A DNA stretch of 64,000 nucleotides from Gigaspora rosea. Its lineage: Eukaryota > Glomeromycota > Glomeromycetes > Diversisporales > Gigasporaceae. The position numbers and the translations under genes were made by a program. The notes beneath the pieces were generated by a model, which worked only from the letters and a program-made list of their open reading frames with translations, did not search any database and was not told the DNA's origin. Location of the stretch: positions 428,285 to 492,284 of the forward strand of contig QKWP01000003.1 of assembly GCA_003550325.1 (NCBI GenBank). Reading direction: 5' to 3'. Below, piece by piece: positions 46,053 through 56,700 of the stretch (position 1 is its first letter; every line of letters begins with the position of its first letter).

Positions 46053-47848
46053 ATGTCAACAAAAAAACGAGCAATTCTTTCTGCAGCGCAAAAACATGAT
46101 ATTTGCAAAGCAAAAGAAATGAATCCAAATATTAAAAATGTAGATCTTGCAAATAAGTATTCAGTTGGAAAATCAACAATAACAGATATTCTGAAGGAAA
46201 AAGAATGTTGGTTAGCTATTACAACCGAAAAAGAAGGTGAAGTAAAAAAATTTCGCGGACCAAAATGGCTGAAGCTTGAAGAAGCTCTTGGCCTCTGGGT
46301 AGATAATGCATGCACTTAACAGTGTTCAAGATATTGATGGTCATATTCTTAAGACAAAGGCAAAATTTTTTGCAAATCACTTTCTTATTGATGATTTTTA
46401 CCAATCAGACGGTTGGTTAACTGGTTTCAAAAGACGGCATGGTCTCCGCCAATTTAATAAAGTGGGTGAAGCAGCAAGCGCACCTCCTATGGAACAAATA
46501 GAAAATGACAAACTTAACTTAAAAGAATTACTTCAATCTTATAATCTTGAAGATATTTGGAATGCTGATGAAACTGGTCTTTACTGGAAAATGAAGCCTT
46601 CTAGTACTTTGGCTCGTTCAAAATTAGCTGGACACAAAAAAGAAAAAGCGCGAGTATCAATATTATATACTGCAAACGCAAGTGGAACCAAAAAAATGAA
46701 ACTTGCTTTTATCCATACTTGTAAAACGCCACGTCCATTACGAAATCTTAATTATACCAATCTTCCCATATACTATTATTGGAACAAAAAATCTTGGATG
46801 CAAGTTAACATTTTTAACGATCTTCTCCTTAAGCTTAACTATCAAATAAAACTAAATGATCAAAAAATTATACTTCTAGTTGATAATGCACCAGTACATA
46901 TTATTCTTGATGAAACTAAGCCGAAACTAGATTGTTTGCGAGTTGAATTTCTTCCCCCAAATACAACCTCAATTCTCCAACCCTGCGACGCAGGAATTAT
47001 TTATTCATTCAAGTGCCACTATAAACGTCTCTTTGTTCAAAACCGAATTGATGCCTATGATAATATGCAAAATGGAGTAGTAAATGAAATAGTCCCATAT
47101 AATATTTATGATGCTATAATTAATTCAGCTGAAGCATGGTCCATGGTCTCACCAAATACGATTAGAAACTGCTAGCGAAAAACAGGTATTTTTCCAAATG
47201 ATAACTATGACCCCGAAGAACTTATTGAAGATCAAAATAGGTAATTAGTAATAGAAGTATGAACGTAATGCCAAAACTTATTATAATTATAATAAATTAC
47301 AACTTATTTTAATTACAAGTTATAGCATTACGTTCATGCCTCTATTTTTAAAAACATATGATTATTAGTAAAACTTAAAATATTCACTTATTAATTTTCA
47401 ATTTTTAATGCATCGATAATTATATTTTTATAAAATAAAAAAATTAAAATTTTTTAGCGATACGAATAATGAATCGAAACTTTCAGATCTAATTGGCAGC
47501 TTATCGATGGATGATTCTCTTACTGTATATGAATATATTCATGCTGAGGATGGCGAGGTTAAAGGCGGGCTTATTGAAGAAGAAATTTTAGAAATTGTCG
47601 AAAGTGGAAATAAGGAGGAAAGTGAGGAAAAAGAGGAAGAATCTATTGAACAAGAGACAGTTAGCGACAAGGAGGCAGAATTTTGCATGAACAAAGCACT
47701 AAGGTATTTATACGAACAGGGTCCTAAGTTTGGAGACGTTGACGAAGAAGTAAAGGTTTTAAGAAAATTACACAAGAAGGTTCAGTTAAATGTTATAAAG
47801 AATCTTAAACAAGTTAATCTCCATCTCTATTTTCAGAACACTGAATAG
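46053..47848 (+). pseudogene. Tigger/pogo-type DDE transposase, three lesions
   Basis: N-terminal CENP-B-like helix-turn-helix (MSTKKRAILSAAQKHDICK ... LANKYSVGKSTITDIL), then a second HTH with SDGWLTGFKRRHGLRQFN. DDE core: IWNADETGLYW (first Asp, about 46560), ILLVDNAPVH (second, about 46872), LQPCDAGIIYSFKCHYKR (third, about 46985). An acidic linker is followed by a C-terminus ALRYLYEQGPKFGDV and LRKLHKKVQLNVIKNL. An ATG at 46026 is also possible. A TGCA duplication near 46308 shifts the frame in the linker between the two HTH parts. A TAG at 47173-47175 replaces the expected Trp in NCWRKTG. An intron at 47241-47457 is in phase and holds a 93-bp inverted repeat. The transposase would cut at CAG ends and insert at TA. 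Confidence 0.9.
47252..47344. repeat. 93-bp inverted repeat inside an intron
   Basis: Arms TAGAAGTATGAACGTAATGC and GCATTACGTTCATGCCTCTA face each other around an AT spacer. It occupies nearly half of the transposase intron and is probably a tiny MITE. Confidence 0.7.
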
Positions 47849-49150
47849 AAATTTTTTTATTCAATACTGTACGTATGTGCGAACGTACTATATTGGTTTT
47901 TTTATTTTATTCAACCGAATAGAATTTTTTTATTTTATTCAATATTGTATGCGTACATACGTATGTTATCTGTTATAAAAAGTTTTTTTAATTTGTATGC
48001 GTGTGTACGTACACACCTTTTTTTATAGATATATAAAGTTATAAATAAATTTTATTGTTATACAGTACTGTACTGTATACTGTATAAAAAAATTGTACAG
48101 TAATTCTAATCACATGTATATAATTTGATTGGTTCGCTTTATATACCGAACGGTTCGGTATAGAAAGCGAACTGTATAAAGTGAACTCACTCTATACTGA
48201 ACAAAAACTCCTAGAACATGCAGTTCGGAATAGAGAGAGTCGACTGTATTAAAAATAACTTGCATATTATTAGTCTTACTGAAACAAAAATCGCAGATTC
48301 CATACATACTAAATTTGCTAATACTCAAAACTTCACATATTTTTGGGCAAACTCAACAAAATCCATAAAAGGTACATGTATTATGATACATAACTCTCTA
48401 CAACCACACATTCACAATATACTCTGTCACCCAGGTGGAGCAATAGCCATTGACCTCTTCTTTAAACACGACTTTAAATTTTGAATAATTTCAGTTTATT
48501 TATTCTCTACTAACTTGAACACACACAATAATACACAAAATACTACTATTCAATGGATACAACAGGCTCTTTTAACAAACTTAATTCCAATAGTACTTGG
48601 TGATTTTAATGCCTACAATCAACCTAATATTTCCTCATCATCAAAATTCAAACTAATTAACTACCTCCATAGTATCAACATACTAGATTTAGCAGACTTT
48701 ACACAAAACCTTCAATATACCTGGCACAGAAATAGATTAGGAAGTCGCATTGACTACATCTGGTCTAATGATTCAATTATACCCTATCTAAATAATTTCC
48801 ATCTTGATAACTCAGCTTCTTCTACAAATAGTGATCATGAAATTCTTGTATCCAACTGGACCTTTCCCTTCACATTCTCCAAACCACGTAATAAAAATAA
48901 ATGTAAACAAAGAACAAAGCCTTGAACAAAGAATCATGGGAACAATTTACTCACCAAGTAGAACACAACCTTAACCAAAACAATACTCCTCTTACAACCT
49001 CTACCACAGAATCACTAGAAAAGACTTGGCACAAAATATATACAAGCCTTATTCAAGCTGCTTTACAAATTATACCCAATAAAAAATATACCATCAAAAA
49101 TACTCATTATACATTGTTATCCTATATCCACTTCTTCAAAGATATTAGGT

Positions 49151-49805
49151 AACTAGAGCGATCTTAGACAGTGAACACTTTGTGTAACCTCACTTTGTTA
49201 CTGTGATATATCTAAGTCGGAAGGCGTTTTTTAATAAAACTTAACAAAGAAGATTTAAGGCAATTTGCAATTACGAAAGAGGCTGCAATTAGAAGTATAT
49301 GAGGATACTAATAATTGTTTAATTTGTGTAGTTAATAGTTGTTTTTATTAGTGAAAGAGTATGAAGACTCGATGTTGAACTTGGGGTCCACATCGGCCGC
49401 TTTTATACATTTTTGTTTTTCACAAATGTAACGGACTATATCTATTACATGTGCAATAAATGTTATATCTACTACTAATAAAATATATAGTATAAATGAT
49501 ATAAATGTAATATATAAAATAAATGATATATGTGTTATAAATAAAATATAGAGTATATATGCTATAAATATGACATGTTTTATAAATGCCATATATGCGT
49601 TTTGGCGCGCAGTAGATCGCCTAGCCAATCAAATTGTAGATCTGATACTTGATCATCTATTGGTTCCGATCTTGGTAATCAATGGTCGTACAGGGATGAA
49701 CTATAGCTCATTCGAACCGTCTCATCGAGCTGAGTCGAATGGTGGTTGTTTCATCGAATTCTAATTACTGGGTCGAGAGTTATGCCCATTTTTGTGTAAT
49801 TTTTA
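49151..49805 (+). mobile_element. 655-bp insertion with 5-bp TSD (repeat D)
   Basis: TAGGT is duplicated at 49146-49150 and 49806-49810. Removing the insert and one copy joins FKDIR to STTFTPKATELHHDL in the LINE ORF2 frame. Inside are GGATACTAATAATTG, AGTATGAAGACTCGATG, an AT microsatellite (49485-49575) and a family A-like hairpin at about 49690-49750. A 5-bp duplication is usual for LTR retrotransposons, so a solo LTR is possible, but the ends are not TG...CA. Confidence 0.72.
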
Positions 49806-52746
49806 TAGGTCAACAACATTTACACCCAAAGCAACAGAGTTACATCATGATCTTAAATCTATTGGCAATATAATATACCAAGTAAAAAAATCATTCTTTC
49901 ACAACTTACCAATTCCTGCCAACCTTGAAGCTTCTATTAACACAATTAATACCAAACACAACTTTAAGATACAACACCCACCACAAAACCAAAATGAGCT
50001 ACCAACATGGACTAAACAGTTCTGGAATGCTCTCTACAATGCCAGAAACTTAGAAAATGGCCAACAACTCTGCCAACAAATAAACCAGGCAACAAATATA
50101 TGATGTGAGAGACTAGTCACACAGCCAACAAAAATGATCAATAGTTTTCTTAACAGATATAAAGATACTGTATACTTTGAAAATATCAAAACTCTTACAG
50201 AGGTTATTACAAACCCTACAGAAATTAAAACTCATATATGACACCATTTTGAACAATGGACTAGTCACAAACCTATCAATCAATCCATTTTTCAAACTGA
50301 CTAGGAAACAGAATACATACCTAAACAAAGTGTCAACCCAGCATGGTATGATAATATTCTACAAGAAATTACTACCATTGAACTTGTAAACATTATTCAA
50401 CTGCTTTCTAACAACAAAGCATGCTGACCACTTGGAATGAGCTACGAAATGCTTAAACATGTTGGAACAAATATGCTTCAAGCACTAACTTCTTTATTCA
50501 ATCGTTGCCTCAATTCTCAACAAATTCCCAAACAATGGAAAAATAGTCGAATATATCCTATCTCTAAAAAACCTGAATTTAATGGTGACCTATTTAATAC
50601 CAGGCCCATTAGTTTAATCGAGCATATGAAAAAAGTATATACCAAAATTCTTACAAACCATTTAAATAAAATACTATCCACTTATCCAATACTCAACCAC
50701 CTGGTAATAGCACCAGTATCCCAATACATATTCTTAACAATATTATTGAAGATGCAAAATGCAACCATAACCAACTTTGGCTTCTTTCACAGGATATGAG
50801 CAAAGCATATGACTCTGTTAATACCCAACCAACTTGTCAATATCATCACTAATCTCCTGACAAATCGTTCAAACCAAATAATTACAAACTTTGGTCTTAC
50901 AGAACTATACAATGTACAAGATGGTATAGATCAAGGAGAGACTATAACACCTCTTCTCTGGCGAATATATTATGATCTACTCATTACAAATATCTCAAAT
51001 AAATTCAAAGGCTATACTATGTCAATATCCTGGCTTACAAATCTGCTTCCTCCCAAACATAAAAACCAACAAACATCACTTTCAGTAATAGCATACATGG
51101 ATGATACACTATGGATAGCCCCAACCCTTAAACAATTACAGGACATTACTACAACAGCAGAAACCTTCTACAATATGGCAAACATTCAAGTTAACCCTCA
51201 CAAATCCATACTGCTTTCCAATACCACACAAATTCCCAATATCAACTTTATGAATACCATTATTAAAACACAACCTTTACATACACCATTTAAATTTTTA
51301 GGCTGCTGGTTCACAGCAACCCAAAAACACAAAACTCACATAGACCTTATTAACAAAGAAGCAAATGGTCTTGTCTATATCATGAACACAAAAATAATAA
51401 CTGACAAACAAGCATGCTATATTATCAATACTATAATAATTCCAATTATAGAATACCACATTTACAACACAGTTATACCCTACTCTACCTGTAAAAAAAT
51501 TCTAGCACATTATCTTACAGTAGCCAAACACAAAGCCAAACTTGCCCGCACAACACCAAATAGTACAATGCTTAACCATAATATATATGCTATTAAAAAC
51601 ATATGGGATATCCAACTACAACACCATATTACCAATTTTTTATTTAGACTAAATAATCAAGAAACTCTTGGAATTAGTACTCATATACGCTTACAACAAC
51701 TACAAAACAACCTTTGGTCATCAACAAATATCCTATGCCATCAAAATCTCATAATCGATGGACCAAATAAAGACACAACTATATTTAAAATAGTTCAATT
51801 ACTTAAACACCTAGAACTAACTATACATACTCACACAGATTTACTAAAGCCCTATACTCTTCAATACCCTTACACCCCTATAGAAACTTTTCTAAATACT
51901 GACCCCCATTATATTACTTTCAAAAAACAACTTCAAGCTAAACAAATCCTTTTCGTAGAACAGCTAACTTCATACGACAACTCTAATCTTCTAACATAGT
52001 CACATATCTCATCTCGCTTCAACCAAGTACTAATGGGTCGCAAACCTAAATGGTTTAGCACTCTTGAAAACAAAATTCTCTCTAATATAACAACTCGCAC
52101 AATATCTCCTAGTCTTCAACTATCACAACTAAATTCAATTGCACTAACTGCTGGTCACTACAACTCTAAAGCCAAACCATAGCTACTTGCTCTAGATCAC
52201 TCTTAGCTATAAAATTCTTGCAAGAAAAGTATACAACAACTCTAATCCAGAACTCAAAATTTATGCAAACTATCTAGATCTTATATACTCAGTTGCACTT
52301 TGAACTCCTATATCCAACCCATTACAAATACCACAGGTTCAAGTTCCCAACAATCCTATACTTTCAATATTTGTATCTAATGCCTCCTCAAATAAACTTG
52401 AACAAATAGCAAACAACAACATCTACTTCCAAAACTTTACCTTCTATAAGACGGCTCAGTTGGAAACATTACTATGGACAACTGCTCAATGGGCATAGGA
52501 TGGGTACAAACTAACAACAATGCTACTATCCATACATACTCTACACAAATACGATACTGGCCATCATCATACAAAGCTAAACTAGTAGCAATATTATCAG
52601 CAATTAGTACTTGTCCTCGTAACAGCAATATTCACATTTTTACAGATTCACAATCAGTAATCTCAAAATACAAAAAGATACAGCTAGAAAACTATAACCC
52701 CAACAAACAATACTTCTATAGTCATTGGCCAATCTGGCACATACTC

Positions 52747-53040
52747 AGGACCCGGACATCTAGTATAGAGGTCATACTTGAAATTTTGGAGCAAAAACAC
52801 CTAAAATTTAAGAAGCAAAAAACAGTTTTTGGCGATTATCTTGGCATTCAGTGGTCCAATTTGAATGAACTTTTTTTTAAATGAAGCTCTCAGTAAGACG
52901 CATCTAACAAAAAAAAGTTTATTCAATTCTGATTACTATATTAGAAGTTATTAAAGTAAATAGATTTTGTCGTTTAGAGCAAATTAGGTCAAAATTGGCC
53001 AAATTCAGTTATGACCTATATGAGAGATGTCCGGGGTCCT
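52747..53040. mobile_element. 294-bp MITE in LINE RNase H
   Basis: TIR AGGACCCGGACATCT on the left and AGATGTCCGGGGTCCT on the right, each followed inward by GGTCAT. Flanks ACATACTC (52739-52746) and ACACACTC (53041-53048) are an 8-bp duplication with one change. Removal restores HWPIWHI joined to LINLIYSYNYN in RNase H. The 8-bp target fits hAT or related families. Confidence 0.85.
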
Positions 53041-54411
53041 ACACACTCATTAATCTTATTTACTCATACAACTACAACATAACTATAGAAAAAGTTCCAG
53101 CCCATAGTAATAACCACCTCAATAATATCGCAGACAATCTAGCAAAACAACGCATATCCTCAGCATACCTTGATATCCAATTTAACAATATATATAACAA
53201 CTCATACATGCTATACTTAGACAAGATAGCAGTTGAACAATCACCCCGTCGAACAATTAAAAATATATGCAATGCATACAATACAGCTATGTGGTCCTCG
53301 CAAAATAGAATACAAGAAATAATCCCTTTATCTCTACAAATTGACTGGAATGCTACATGGTTATTTCTCAATAACAATCACAAAAGATCCTACAATTATA
53401 CAAACTTCCAATTATGCTCACTCAAAACCTTTAAAATTAAAACAATGCTCCATATGCTTCCTACACTATCCTATCTACACTCATTATATCCATTCCAAAT
53501 TACCACTAACAACTGCATGACATGCAATACACACGATAACCAACTGCACTGGCTTACATGCCCTAATCCTAACAAACTACTTAGTATAATTCAAGATACT
53601 ATCAAACAATACTTTAACCAAACAGTACTTGATATTTCAAGTACTGAGCTAACTATATTTCACCAAATACTTCAAAGACACTCCTGCCTATCATTCTCTA
53701 ATCATATGCCCAACTCTACTAATATCTATTACAATACAAGGCTTTATCCCTACAGCACTAATTACAACTATTGCACAATATACTAGTACCTACAAAACCG
53801 CTACCAAAATTACTACTACATTCTTAACCAAACTCTCTAACAATATTTTTGAACTACTTTGGAAACCTTATTGTACTAACCTGGCACAATGGAAAAAAGA
53901 ACACATTCCACAAATTGAAACTATTAATCAGGAACAAGAAACAAATGACCGACAATTACAACAACAAATTCCTTTTAAAAGCCAATGACAACCTCGCATA
54001 AACTATATATATAATTGTATCTGTGGTTTCTCAGACCAACAACATACTGAAAACAACTCTTGCCCGCCTCTAGGCCAAGCATTAAGGAAAACCAAAATCT
54101 GGATTTCATCTTGAATACGTTACAGTTCACCCACTAACTCTATATTAAACATACAAATCTAGGTGAGTTTTAACCACTTTAGTAGGTTTAGGTTGCAGAT
54201 AAATTAGACTGAGCTCTACTCTTGTAATATAGTTTATAATTGGAATAATTAGTATAGTTTATACAAATTGTATCATTATATTAGTTAATTCAGAGAAACC
54301 CCTGGTGGTATCTTCTATAAATTATTAATAAAGACATGAGCAAAACCTCACCTTAAAAAAAAAAAAACAAATTCAAATATGCGCAAAAATATGTAATTTG
54401 CATTAATGATG

Positions 54412-54528
54412 ATATCTTGTGATCTAGTGATCAGAATTAGGTGAATTTTATACCATTCAATTCGTCTTGATGAGATGAATTGAATGGTATAAAATTCATC
54501 CAATTCTGATTACTAGATCACAAGATAT
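54412..54528. repeat. Foldback family A, best copy
   Basis: A nearly perfect 117-bp palindrome. ATATCTTGTGATCTAGTGAT and CAGAATT, then TTTTATACCATTCAATTC, return as GAATTGAATGGTATAAAAT and ATCACAAGATAT. It lies in the right arm of the outer TIR element. Confidence 0.85.
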
Positions 54529-54579
54529 TTCACTTGGCCACAATACTCCCCTGGCCACAATATTCCCAACTCCCTTATA

Positions 54580-55650
54580 GTAAAAAAAATCAAATTATTT
54601 TATTTTAAAGCTTAATTTCTTCACAACTAGTAATTCAATTTTGTTCAAATTTTAATCATAACTTTATCATATGCACATTAATGCACTTGCATAGTACAAG
54701 CTTATACAACTGTATATTTATTATTTAAAAAATTTTTTTTTAAAAAATTTTTTATTAAATATAGCAAATTATATATAATTATTTATTAAAACAAACCAAT
54801 ATTAAACCAATAAAAATATTTGGTTTTACTAAATTATACTGCTAGTATATAATACTAATATCAGAAAGTAGTTCAAAAATCACATAATTATATATTGATA
54901 TAAATAATTAAACTACTCCTACATTATTACTGAATCTAATTACATTTTAAGATCAGATATAACATTACACAATAAAAAAATTTTAAAGCAAATATTTGTT
55001 TTGACAATCACTTATTACTCAAGAAATTGCATACAAAACCACTTTTCGCACATTAATAAAAAGCTTTTCTTGAGCAATTTTACTATATAACTAGTTAAAT
55101 CCTACTATAGGTTTCACTCTAATCTTAATTTATTATAAAGAGAACTTAATGAACTTTGTTGTTGGTCATGTATGAATAGAATTCTGGTAGTGATATAGGG
55201 TGAAGTTAACATAATTATATAAAATTATATATATTAATATTGACTATAAAAATTTACAATTTTATAATAATCTGTACCAAATAAAGGCCAAAGTTAATTA
55301 ACTATTAGTAACTCAAGTGTATGAAAAAACTATTCGCATTAAGAAATTCACTTTTTGTGCACTTTAACAAACAAAATTTGTTAATTATTCTGTGGCAAAA
55401 AAATTTTGTTAGTGCATCTGAATGAAATTACCAAAGTAATATTATATATTAAAAATTCCACAAAAAATTTTTATTATATAAGACTTAAAAAATTTTGCAA
55501 TATTTGCTTTGCATTTACATGACTTATATAGTCCTGTTTAAAAGTACTATAGATCAATAAAGTGAAAATATGAATTTAAGTTTTTACTGCAATGTTAACT
55601 CCATACTTTGTTCTATATTTGAAGTATATTCAATACAACTTTGATTATAT
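54580..55650. other. No gene; repeat fragments
   Basis: Bases 54820-55130 resemble the 28664-29820 element (GGTTTTACTAAATTATAC, AAGATCAGATATAACATT, CACTCTAATCTTAA). The remainder is AT-rich with no coding potential. Confidence 0.45.
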
Positions 55651-55653
55651 GTA

Positions 55654-55855
55654 CAGTTAGCTCTTTCTAATCTGAACCTCTCTAAACTGAACACTATTAA
55701 ACTCTTTTTAAACCAAACAAAATCTCCTAAAACATTTGTAAATTTTATTATAAAGTTCAGATAAGCTATATATAACTTTTTGAAAACTGAACTTTTCAAA
55801 TTTTTACATAGTAAAAAAAGCAGTTCCAGCAGTTCAGATTAGAGAGAGTTGACTG
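55654..55855. mobile_element. 202-bp Tigger-related MITE
   Basis: The left end CAGTTAGCTCTTTCTAATCT and right end GATTAGAGAGAGTTGACTG are inverse and flanked by TA (55652-55653, 55856-55857). Both continue inward with CTGAAC/GTTCAG. The ends match those of the 43736-48246 Tigger element (CAGTC, ACTCTCTCTA), so that family's transposase could have moved it. Confidence 0.85.
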
Positions 55856-56564
55856 TACTTAACAAATTCCAAGTATAAAGTAATTAAAAAGAATTCAATA
55901 GACATTTATAATTCTCACAATGTAAGCATTCAATCTAATTAGTATGAATAGCTAAACATACAAAAACTAATGAGATACAAATTACTAATTCTTCCTGATG
56001 ATCACTTGTGCCAAAATCTTTCTATTTAAAAAATTAAATTTCTTAAAATTTATTAAGTAATTAGACCTTTAGCAATTAAATAAACTTGTTCTATATATAA
56101 AATTACATACAGTTACAAAATTTTGTACTATTTTAACTTCTCTTTATTTAAATATAACAATTTATATCTAAATAAATATTTTATTTAATTTCATAACTTG
56201 TGCAAGAAAACTTGTCTTGTTCCTTAAGACAAAGTTGTTCAGCTCATACTTGGCTTTATTTCAATATACAAATCATTAAAAACGGTCATAAACTTGCTAT
56301 TTTATAACCAAAATACTCTAAACTCTTTTTAACTTTTTTTAAAAAATTTTTTTATTCTTTTTGCCTTTACCCTATTAATTCTAAACTCTACAAATTAAAT
56401 ATTAGTGGTTTCTCTATAAATTACTTAATTTATACAAGTTTCCTTTTTAAATTAATTAATTTTACACAAAACAAACAATTACAAATTTGAATTCTTTTTA
56501 ATTTACACAAACTTTGTGTAAAGCTTCTACCATTTATATTTTAGTTACACAAGCTACATACTGT

Positions 56565-56612
56565 GCCACAAGCCACATTAGCCACACTAGCCATACTAGC
56601 CACTTTAGCCAC
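56565..56612 (+). repeat. 9-bp tandem repeat
   Basis: Five to six units of AGCCACAYT/TAGCCATAC follow one another in the leader of LINE copy 2. The unit is absent at the matching place in copy 1. Confidence 0.8.
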
Positions 56613-56700
56613 ATACTATAACTTATATAGTTACACAAGTTGTACAACATTACATAAACCAAAAGTTACCAATTTCTAAAGCTCTCATTATCTACAATAA

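Larger units (their letters stand above)
43736..48246 (+). mobile_element. Tigger/pogo transposon inside LINE ORF2
   Basis: The 4511-bp element has ends CAGTCGACTCTCTCTATACT and the inverse ATAGAGAGAGTCGACTG, with a 17-bp perfect TIR core and TA at 43734-43735 and 48247-48248. Removing it with one TA joins ...WEQYC to IKNNLHIISLTETK in frame, restoring the LINE endonuclease. It carries a pogo-type transposase (46053-47848). A 2.3-kb left region holds a Harbinger-like MITE and a 0.7-kb repeat. Subterminal GAACTG/CAGTTCGG words near 48145-48230 resemble transposase-binding repeats. Confidence 0.93.
43045..54160 (+). pseudogene. LINE copy 1 ORF2 (EN-RT-RNase H polyprotein)
   Basis: Start MNCSVDNIDAAA. 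AP endonuclease: LNIATHNVQG (43660), then after the Tigger insert IISLTETKIAD, VLGDFNAYNQP (about 48596), SRIDYIWSND (about 48745), NSDHEIL (about 48830). Reverse transcriptase: NSRIYPISKKPEFNGDLFNTRPISL (50540-50615, fingers), SQDMSKAYDSVN (about 50790), DGIDQGETITPLLW (about 50925) and catalytic YMDD at 51094-51105 with both Asp kept. RNase H: DGSVGNITMD (52452), IFTDSQSVI (about 52635), HLNNIADNLAKQ (about 53115); the usual Glu of the second motif is Lys in KAKLVAILSA. Terminal zinc-type motif CMTCNTHDNQLHWLTC (about 53515-53562). Internal stops and shifts (for example 43199, 50102, about 50425, 50800 and 52447) inactivate it. It would nick target DNA and copy the RNA by target-primed reverse transcription. 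Confidence 0.88.
38829..54365 (+). mobile_element. LINE (copy 1), full length with later insertions
   Basis: A non-LTR retrotransposon ending in poly(A) (54355-54365) and flanked by the 17-bp duplication AACAAATTCAAATATGC (38812-38828, 54366-54382). Layout: 5' leader to 40484, ORF1 with zinc-binding motifs, ORF2 with AP endonuclease, reverse transcriptase, RNase H and a terminal CxxC/H/C motif. The EN-RT-RNH order fits the I/Tad group of LINEs. Insertions at 43736-48246, 49151-49805 and 52747-53040 account for 5.5 kb, leaving about 10 kb of native sequence, part of which (the leader foldback) is also inserted. Long length and intact TSD indicate a complete insertion that then decayed. Confidence 0.9.
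37368..54575. mobile_element. Outer TIR element carrying the nested SINE and LINE
   Basis: The left end AGGGAGTTGGGAGTATTGTG continues GGCCAGG and the right end is its reverse complement with one mismatch. TATA flanks both sides (37364-37367, 54576-54579). Removing the SINE (38568-38774) and LINE (38829-54365) with one TSD each leaves about 1.5 kb: a decayed inner TIR unit, a family B foldback, a family A foldback, and a second TTGGCCACAATACTCC at the right. There is no transposase. It is a non-autonomous element that acted as a landing pad. Confidence 0.75.

Noticed and set aside
49792-50300. TGA read as tryptophan (alternative code)
   Set aside because: Some TGA stops in LINE ORF2 align with possible Trp, but others align with Gln, Arg or Gly in the sister copy, and TAG and TAA stops also occur. 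Decay explains this better.
37368-54575. A giant Maverick/Polinton-like element bounded by TIRs 17 kb apart
   Set aside because: The interior is a LINE with its own TSD and poly(A), plus a SINE and smaller inserts. No polymerase B, integrase, capsid or ATPase gene is seen. Removing the inserts leaves a small non-autonomous element.
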